From Anaerolineae bacterium (lineage in GTDB: Bacteria; Chloroflexota; Anaerolineae; Aggregatilineales; Aggregatilineaceae), in contig JAFGJA010000351.1 in assembly GCA_016929355.1 (NCBI GenBank), forward strand, positions 1 to 9,799: 9,799 nt of DNA, in the 5' to 3' direction. Under the pieces are notes generated by a model that searched no databases, had not been told where the DNA came from, and was given only the letters and a program-made list of their open reading frames with translations. Of the stretch, positions 5,554-9,799 are shown piece after piece. The translations under genes and the position numbers were made by a program. The first letter of the stretch is position 1; every line of letters starts with the position of its first letter.

Positions 5554-6555
5554 TTATTTATCCTCGTACCCCTGCGGATACGCCGTGTGCCACGCCCACG
5601 CGGTTGCCATAATATCCTTGAGATCGGTAAAACGCGGCTCCCAGCCCAAATCCTGATTGATCTGCTCCGACGACGCGATCAAAATGTCGTTATCACCGGG
5701 GCGGCGCTCCGATTCGGTAGCGGGAAAATCAATATTCGTCACGTCGCGTGCCACATCGATCACTTCGCGGACGCTGTAACCGCGCCCATTACCGAGATTG
5801 TAAATCATGCGATTCCGGCCCGCGCCCAACGCTTCGAGCGCCAACACATGCGCCGAGGCCAAGTCCTCGATATGCACGTAATCGCGGATACACGTCCCGT
5901 CATGCGTCTGATAATCTGTGCCGTAGATGTAGATCGCGTCACGCTGGCCGAGCGGGACTTGCAATGTGAGCGGGATCAGGTGCGTTTCGGGATCGTGATC
6001 CTCGCCGCGCACCGGCACACCATCCGCAGCCAGCATCGCGCCGCAAGCGTTGAAGTAACGCAGCGCTGCGTAATTCAGCCCCGCCACCTGATGATACCAG
6101 TACAACATGCGCTCGATCATCAGCTTCGATTCACCATACACGCTGGCCGGACCTACCGGATCATTTTCTTCGATAGGGGTGTTTTTGCTGGCATAAATAC
6201 CGGCGGTTGAGGAAAAAATCAGTTTGTTTACATCGTGGCGATGCATCGCCGCCAGCAGATTGTGGGTATTGACCACGTTATTATGAAAATACTTGCCGGG
6301 CAACTGCATCGATTCGCCCGCTTCGATGAACGCGGCAAAATGCGCCACCGCATCAAAATCATTGCTCTGGAACAGAATATCCAGCGCGCCCGCATCACCA
6401 ATATCGCCTTTGATGAAGCTTGCGCCGGGCGGAATCGCGCCAACGTGCCCCTTGACCAGACTGTCATAGATCGTGACCTGATGCCCCGCGTTCAAAAAAT
6501 AGGTCGCTGTGGCCGACCCGACATAGCCCGCGCCACCCGTGACTAAAACATGCAT
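5554..6555 (-). CDS. galE: UDP-glucose 4-epimerase (SDR family)
   Basis: The enzyme interconverts UDP-glucose and UDP-galactose in the cytoplasm using tightly bound NAD. The Rossmann motif GGAGYVG is at residues 7-13, NAD-binding D31 follows the second strand, and SSTAGIY (115-121) contains the catalytic T117. The Y140-x3-K144 pair (SVYGESK) is intact, and RYFNACGA (167-173) and RRPGDND (284-290) are the usual substrate-side motifs of GalE. At 333 residues it is full length. The ATG at 6555 has GGAGA 8 nt upstream. It heads a leftward cluster with a nucleotidyltransferase and a GT4 glycosyltransferase, which suggests it supplies UDP-galactose or a related donor for glycan synthesis. A palindromic repeat occupies the presumed 5' leader. 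Confidence 0.95.
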   Translation of the reverse strand: MHVLVTGGAGYVGSATATYFLNAGHQVTIYDSLVKGHVGAIPPGASFIKGDIGDAGALDILFQSNDFDAVAHFAAFIEAGESMQLPGKYFHNNVVNTHNLLAAMHRHDVNKLIFSSTAGIYASKNTPIEENDPVGPASVYGESKLMIERMLYWYHQVAGLNYAALRYFNACGAMLAADGVPVRGEDHDPETHLIPLTLQVPLGQRDAIYIYGTDYQTHDGTCIRDYVHIEDLASAHVLALEALGAGRNRMIYNLGNGRGYSVREVIDVARDVTNIDFPATESERRPGDNDILIASSEQINQDLGWEPRFTDLKDIMATAWAWHTAYPQGYEDK

Positions 6556-6578
6556 AATGATCGTCTCCGCGTTGTGAT

Positions 6579-6627
6579 GTAGAGGCGCGGCTTGCTGCGC
6601 CCAGGGTAGAGCAAGCCCTACCCCTAC
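6579..6627. repeat. Palindromic intergenic repeat, copy 3 (divergent)
   Basis: The unit starts GTAGAGGCGC and ends CCCCTAC, with the same overall layout as the other copies but different inner sequence. GGCTTGCT (6589-6596) pairs perfectly with AGCAAGCC (6610-6617) across a 13-nt loop, and the outer GTAG and CTAC also match. Alternatively GGGTAG/CTACCC forms a local hairpin. It lies 24 bp upstream of galE, and the divergent methyltransferase gene begins 94 bp beyond its right end. It would therefore be part of the galE leader if the promoter lies further right. Confidence 0.6.
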
Positions 6628-6662
6628 TTAACCGCCGGGGATTGTACCACTCACCCGCGCTT

Positions 6663-6692
6663 TTGCGATATAGTGTGGGGTGAACGTATAAG
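6663..6692 (+). promoter_or_regulatory. Promoter of the methyltransferase gene
   Basis: TTGCGA (6663-6668) and TATAAG (6687-6692) are spaced by 18 bp, giving a plausible sigma70-type promoter. Its start point would be near 6699 and the leader about 23 nt. The ribosome binding site TTAGGA (6709-6714) lies 7 nt before the ATG at 6722. Confidence 0.5.
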
Positions 6693-6721
6693 CAGCACTG
6701 ATTCACGTTAGGACATTTTTC

Positions 6722-7504
6722 ATGACGTTTGATGACCATTTAGCACACCTGACCGCGCTGGATTTCCCCTTGACTGGCAATACTGGCAAGGTCCGCACCC
6801 TGATCGAACTCGCGCGCCTGATCAACGCCAAACCGGGCCTCTCGATCCTCGATATTGGCTGCATCGGCCCCAACCCGCTCGATTTCTGGCGGCCCCTGTT
6901 CGCGCTGTATGGCGGCCAATTTCAATTAACGGGGATTGATCCCGACGCGGATGGGATCGCGCGCACCCAAGCCCGCCTGCACGCGATCACCGAACACCCT
7001 GTAAATCTGATCGCCGGGAACGGCTACGATCTAACGCGCCTGTTTCCCGATCAGCAGTTCGATGTGATCGTGTTCACGCAGGTTTTGGAGCATGTGTTCC
7101 GTTACCGCGAATTTTTGACGCAGGTCCACCATACCGTGCAGCCCGGCGGGGATGTGCTGTTCACGCTGGATTCGGGGCACTATCCCCACCAGCGCTGGCA
7201 GGATTCGGTGAAGGGGATTCTGGCGAGGTTGGGCCGCGAGCACCATTACGAACACGGCTGGCGTGATGATGAACTTAACCCGGTGCTCAATGACCTCGAT
7301 TTCAGCGTGATCAGCCGCGAATTCTACTGCACCACACCCAGCAAACGCCTGCATAATAAGTACATTGATGCGGCGCAGAAAAACGATGTGATGCGCCTCT
7401 GGTTTGCGCAAGAATATGCCTATAACCAGCACATCACATTTGACGAAACCGCCAAACGCCAGTTTTTGATCCTGTTCTACCATGTGCAGCGCGCGAATCA
7501 TTAA
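6722..7504 (+). CDS. Class I SAM-dependent methyltransferase, 260 aa
   Basis: SAM-binding motif I is LDIGCIGPNP (43-52), the ribose-binding acidic residue follows the second strand as D73 in GIDPDADG, and the motif FDVIVFTQVLEHV (113-125) is typical of the Methyltransf_11/25-like families. PGGDVLFTLDS (141-151) is the post-motif strand. The C-terminal ~100 residues (HYEHGWRDDEL and onward) probably form the substrate cap and are not recognised, so the acceptor is unknown. No signal or membrane segment is present. The start is supported by TTAGGA about 8 nt upstream. It is divergent from galE; the envelope-glycan neighbourhood makes a sugar or lipid acceptor possible but does not prove it. Confidence 0.88.
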   Translation: MTFDDHLAHLTALDFPLTGNTGKVRTLIELARLINAKPGLSILDIGCIGPNPLDFWRPLFALYGGQFQLTGIDPDADGIARTQARLHAITEHPVNLIAGNGYDLTRLFPDQQFDVIVFTQVLEHVFRYREFLTQVHHTVQPGGDVLFTLDSGHYPHQRWQDSVKGILARLGREHHYEHGWRDDELNPVLNDLDFSVISREFYCTTPSKRLHNKYIDAAQKNDVMRLWFAQEYAYNQHITFDETAKRQFLILFYHVQRANH

Positions 7505-7543
7505 TATTTTCTAAAAACCGCAACACCTGGCGCATTCCGGCGT

Positions 7544-7549
7544 TACAAT
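7544..7549 (+). promoter_or_regulatory. Possible -10 element for the signal peptidase gene
   Basis: TACAAT lies only 9 bp before the first possible ATG at 7559. No good -35 is found. If used, transcription would start near 7556. Translation would then more likely begin at the second in-frame ATG (7586), which has its own Shine-Dalgarno AAAGGA (7570-7575). Confidence 0.3.
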
Positions 7550-7558
7550 AGGTAATGG

Positions 7559-8233
7559 ATGTCGCCGACAAAGGATGTGGCTGATATGGATGATTGGCAC
7601 GACGATTATTATGCCGAGCACGAAACAAGCACAGTAGAACAAGACCCCGCGCCCGTATTTTACGCGGACGATGCGGATCAGACCGACCAACACACGGAAA
7701 AATCCAGTCAATTCGTGAATTGGATCAAAGAAATTATCCAGCTTATTTTGATCGTGGTCGTGGTCCGGGTCGGGATGGACACCGTGATCCCGCGTTATAT
7801 TGTCGATGGCGCGAGTATGCAGCCGAATTTTCACACCAGCGAGCGCGTGATCGTGGATCGCGTTTCGATGTTGTTCGGGGGTCCGTCACGCGGCGATGTG
7901 GTGGTGTTGGAATCACCTGCCGAAGCGGACGAACTGCTGATCAAGCGCGTGATCGGCCTGCCCGGTGAAACGATCATGATTCAGGATGGCCGCGTGTATG
8001 TTGATGGTTCGTTGCTCGAAGAACCGTATATCAGCGAGTTTTGCGCCTACAAATCCTGTAACGGCATTTGGGAACTGAGTTCGGATCAGTATTTTGTGTT
8101 GGGCGATAATCGCAGCCACAGTCTGGACAGCCATTCCTTTGGCCCGGTGGCAGAATCGAGTATCGTTGGCGTTGCGCGGGTGCGCTACTGGCCGTTGCAC
8201 GAGATCACGATTTTCGAGCCGGTGGATTATTAA
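7559..8233 (+). CDS. lepB: Type I signal peptidase
   Basis: This membrane serine protease removes signal peptides from exported proteins at the outer face of the cytoplasmic membrane. One transmembrane helix lies at about 56-72 (IKEIIQLILIVVVV). The catalytic serine is S86 in DGASMQPNF, and the general-base lysine is K129 in LLIKRVIGLPGE. The box-E motif GDNRSHSLDS is at 182-191 and is followed by FGPV. The ~50 residues before the membrane helix are acidic and low in hydrophobics, longer than in minimal Gram-positive enzymes. The ATG at 7559 has AGG 6 nt upstream; an alternative start at 7586 (residue 10) has the stronger AAAGGA site. C162 and C167 in FCAYKSC could form an extracytoplasmic disulfide. 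Confidence 0.95.
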   Translation: MSPTKDVADMDDWHDDYYAEHETSTVEQDPAPVFYADDADQTDQHTEKSSQFVNWIKEIIQLILIVVVVRVGMDTVIPRYIVDGASMQPNFHTSERVIVDRVSMLFGGPSRGDVVVLESPAEADELLIKRVIGLPGETIMIQDGRVYVDGSLLEEPYISEFCAYKSCNGIWELSSDQYFVLGDNRSHSLDSHSFGPVAESSIVGVARVRYWPLHEITIFEPVDY

Positions 8234-8278
8234 ATGCGGTAAGGGCTAATTTCCCCCGATTTTACTGAGCCGAAACTC

Positions 8279-8331
8279 GTAGGGGCGGACCAATGTGTCC
8301 GCCCTGGGCCGACACGCTGGTCGGCCCCTAC
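8279..8331. repeat. Palindromic intergenic repeat, copy 4 (complete)
   Basis: This is the cleanest copy. It runs GTAGGGGC, a GGGCGGAC/GTCCGCCC hairpin, the linker CTG, a GGGCCGAC/GTCGGCCC hairpin, and ends GCCCCTAC. The two halves are themselves near reverse complements, so the 53-bp unit can fold either as two adjacent hairpins or as one long hairpin. It lies between the convergent ends of lepB and the leftward gene at 8368-9531. Confidence 0.85.
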
Positions 8332-8332
8332 A

Positions 8333-8361
8333 AAAATTTACGCCCTGGTTGAGACACAGGG
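8333..8361 (-). terminator. Weak terminator candidate for the leftward membrane-anchored gene
   Basis: On the minus strand CCCTG (8361-8357) and CAGGG (8347-8343) form a 5-bp stem with a 9-nt loop. It is followed after CGTAAA by five T (8337-8333). The T-run is displaced and the stem is short, so confidence is low. The strong hairpins of repeat copy 4 lie directly behind it. Confidence 0.3.
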
Positions 8362-8367
8362 GGTCAT

Positions 8368-9531
8368 TTACCCCGTGACCAGCGCCCCTGGCAGCACGAT
8401 AAAACCCGCCGTGAGCACACGCACCGCCTCGTAATTTGCCGCCGAAGTCGTTTCATCAATTGCCAGCAGGTTGATGTCCGGCGCATTGAGTTGCAGATTA
8501 GCAATGTGCAGCGTGCTATCATCCCCATTCAGCAGCACAACCAATCCACTGTGCAAATCCCCGGCGGTATCCTGATATGTATAAGCCACCTGATAGCCCA
8601 CGCCGCGATCATGCGCCAACACATCACTTTGCAGGATCGTCACGCCGGTTTCATTGGCCGTGATCCAGGCTTCGGCCTCGTCCGCGGAGGCAACCGCCTG
8701 ATCCGCTTCCGATTGGACGCGCACCTGTCCATCCGGCATACGAAACGTAGCCGGACGCCCCGCTTCACCGGCAACCTGCTCCCAATCCGCCGGGTGTTTG
8801 AGCGCAAACCCATAGACCGCGTCCACATAGACCGGCCACGTTTGCGGCAGCGTTTGCAGGCTGGTATAGCCGATGAGAGCGGGTGTTGTTTTTTCGTATA
8901 AGCGTTCAAGCAGGATCGAGTTATTAGCGGGCACAACGATCCGTATCACATAGAGGAAATTATCCGCGACCCAGGACGTAGTGCGTCCCAGATAGGCATT
9001 TCCGCCCAGCATCAGATCAAAATCCAGAATCAGGTGATCGTCAACTTCGACGCGGCGGGTGAGGGTCCACCCATCGTAATTAGTCCAATTTGTCGCCAGT
9101 TCGGTTTCAGTCCAATAGTTTTCGCTCAGATCGGCCAACGATTCATACTCGACACCGGCCTCCAGATAGGTGTAAACAATGGACAGGCGATCCTGGCTCT
9201 GCATGATCACCCCGGCGTAGGGCGGCACGTTATACTCGGCCAGTTCGTAATTCTGCCAGTCTCCCCCGATGGGATAAAAGGTCTGGAAATAGCCCGTACT
9301 GTGCAAATAGGGGATGGCTCCCTCCACTTGCGGATCGGGTTCGGGCGTGGGGATCACAACTTCAGTCGGGGTCGGGGTGGAAGTAGCCGATACACTCGTA
9401 TCACTGCTCGATGTACTCCGCCCACGCCCCGGAGCCAACAAGCTGATCAAGGTCGTGACCACAATAATAACCCCGATAGCCACGCCAACCAATTGGTTAC
9501 GGCGCTGACCACGCCGCGCTTTTTTAGCCAT
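8368..9531 (-). CDS. Membrane-anchored extracytoplasmic protein with PsbP/Mog1-like domain(s), 387 aa
   Basis: Numbered from the ATG at 9531, residues 1-12 are strongly basic (MAKKARRGQRRN) and about 13-33 form a single membrane helix. Residues 38-66 are a Ser/Thr/Pro-rich spacer (SATSTPTPTE), so the rest is outside the cytoplasm. WPVYVDAVYGFALKHPADW (232-250) is the D-x-x-YGF-x-hxhP-x-xW signature seen at the start of PsbP/Mog1-like domains. A similar strand order upstream (about 85-225) may be a second, diverged copy. There are no catalytic motifs, and function is unassigned. I chose 9531 over the GTG at 9591 because GGGAG lies about 9 nt upstream and a -10-like TATAGT lies between the two starts. 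Confidence 0.75.
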   Translation of the reverse strand: MAKKARRGQRRNQLVGVAIGVIIVVTTLISLLAPGRGRSTSSSDTSVSATSTPTPTEVVIPTPEPDPQVEGAIPYLHSTGYFQTFYPIGGDWQNYELAEYNVPPYAGVIMQSQDRLSIVYTYLEAGVEYESLADLSENYWTETELATNWTNYDGWTLTRRVEVDDHLILDFDLMLGGNAYLGRTTSWVADNFLYVIRIVVPANNSILLERLYEKTTPALIGYTSLQTLPQTWPVYVDAVYGFALKHPADWEQVAGEAGRPATFRMPDGQVRVQSEADQAVASADEAEAWITANETGVTILQSDVLAHDRGVGYQVAYTYQDTAGDLHSGLVVLLNGDDSTLHIANLQLNAPDINLLAIDETTSAANYEAVRVLTAGFIVLPGALVTG

Positions 9532-9591
9532 AAGATAACACTCCCAAACGATAGATTGCGGTTTGCCTGTCAAAAACACACTCGACCCCAC

Positions 9592-9597
9592 ACTATA
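9592..9597 (-). promoter_or_regulatory. -10 element for the membrane-anchored gene
   Basis: On the minus strand TATAGT (five of six matches to TATAAT) lies 60 bp upstream of the ATG at 9531. The -35 is poor (TTCTCG with an 18-bp spacer). It would place the transcript start near 9585, inside the longer reading frame, which argues against the GTG start at 9591. Confidence 0.4.
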
Positions 9598-9660
9598 CCG
9601 CGAAAATACCAGGATCGAGAAGGGTTGTTTTTAGGTAGTGTGTTTTTTTCGGTTGAAACC

Positions 9661-9712
9661 CGGCCTCACCCCCTAAATCCCCCTCTCCCGCCGAGCCGGA
9701 GAGGGGGACTTG
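9661..9712. repeat. C/G-strand hairpin repeat (CCCCTAAATCCCCCTC type)
   Basis: An 11-bp perfect stem, TCCCCCTCTCC (9678-9688) with GGAGAGGGGGA (9698-9708), encloses a 9-nt loop and is preceded by CTCACCCCCTAAA. This matches, from memory, a short interspersed repeat common in Chloroflexota and Cyanobacteria (CCCCCTAAATCCCCCTCTCCC...). Only one copy is seen here. It sits between the divergent membrane-anchored gene and the gene starting at 9782. Confidence 0.65.
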
Positions 9713-9740
9713 CCCATAAGCATTAAGCTAAGAAAAGAAA

Positions 9741-9786
9741 CGCATGGTAAACTCAATTTTGCTAAAGAAAGAGAGGATACCATGCG
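9741..9786 (+). promoter_or_regulatory. Inverted repeat covering the start codon of the last gene
   Basis: CGCATGGTA (9741-9749) and TACCATGCG (9778-9786) are perfect 9-bp inverted repeats separated by 28 nt. The right arm contains the ATG, and the loop contains the Shine-Dalgarno AGAGG (9772-9776). As RNA the hairpin would occlude the start codon; as DNA it could be an operator. Roughly one or two such pairs are expected by chance in 10 kb, so only the position makes it notable. Confidence 0.35.
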
Positions 9787-9799
9787 CCGAAAAGATAAC
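9782..9799 (+). CDS. Start of a new gene (first six codons only)
   Basis: ATG at 9782 opens MRRKDN and runs off the window. AGAGG lies 5 nt upstream, a good ribosome binding site. The opening MRRKD is frequent in pyridoxamine 5'-phosphate oxidase-like (FMN-binding) proteins that start MRRKDREITD, but six residues cannot support an assignment. Confidence 0.55.

Noticed and set aside
8234..8278. Terminator directly after lepB
   Set aside because: Only GGG/CCC with an interrupted T-run can be formed. The following repeat copy 4 has stronger hairpins but no T-run on the plus strand.
1..8331. The palindromic repeats as a CRISPR array
   Set aside because: The copies lie kilobases apart, are internally palindromic and vary in sequence. 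There are no regular spacers and no cas genes.
9034..9726. Rightward reading frame of 230 codons
   Set aside because: It is antisense to the membrane-anchored gene and runs into the C/G hairpin repeat, which gives the PLNPPLPPSRRGG-like tail typical of translated repeats.

Overview
The window looks like a piece of a Chloroflexota chromosome, most likely from the Anaerolineae. This is inferred from the mid-to-high G+C coding style, from an NHL-propeller thioredoxin-like protein, and from short palindromic intergenic repeats of the type GTAGGGGC...GCCCCTAC and CCCCTAAATCCCCCTC that I associate with such genomes. No marker gene fixes the lineage.

Layout from left to right. Positions 1-58 hold the right part of an intergenic palindromic repeat. 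Two leftward genes follow: an unassigned P-loop NTPase (87-821) and an exported thioredoxin/NHL-propeller protein (1070-3121). A second repeat copy between them supplies a terminator-like hairpin for the latter. The gene-poor stretch 3122-3594 is not empty. It carries a sigma70-like promoter and about 250 nt of densely self-complementary sequence that ends in the typical right end of an IS200/IS605-family element, but it has no tnpB or iscB nuclease gene. Next comes a leftward cluster read in the order galE (UDP-glucose 4-epimerase, 6555 to 5554), a nucleotidyltransferase-fold protein (5460 to 4756) and a GT4-type glycosyltransferase (4752 to 3595). The last two are 3 bp apart and probably co-transcribed. 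The cluster suggests sugar-nucleotide and glycan work at the cell envelope.

From 6722 the direction changes. A class I SAM methyltransferase (6722-7504) and a type I signal peptidase (7559-8233) run rightward. They converge on a leftward gene for a membrane-anchored extracytoplasmic lipid- or protein-binding-like protein (9531 to 8368), with another palindromic repeat copy between the convergent ends. The right edge has a further C/G-rich hairpin repeat and the first six codons of a new rightward gene at 9782, whose start codon lies inside a 9-bp inverted repeat.

The most unusual object is the nuclease-less, promoter-driven, omega-RNA-like locus at 3282-3570. Next in interest are the modular shuffling of the palindromic repeats and the three-domain redox protein, whose C-terminal domain carries its own cysteine pair. 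The rest is ordinary housekeeping and envelope biology.
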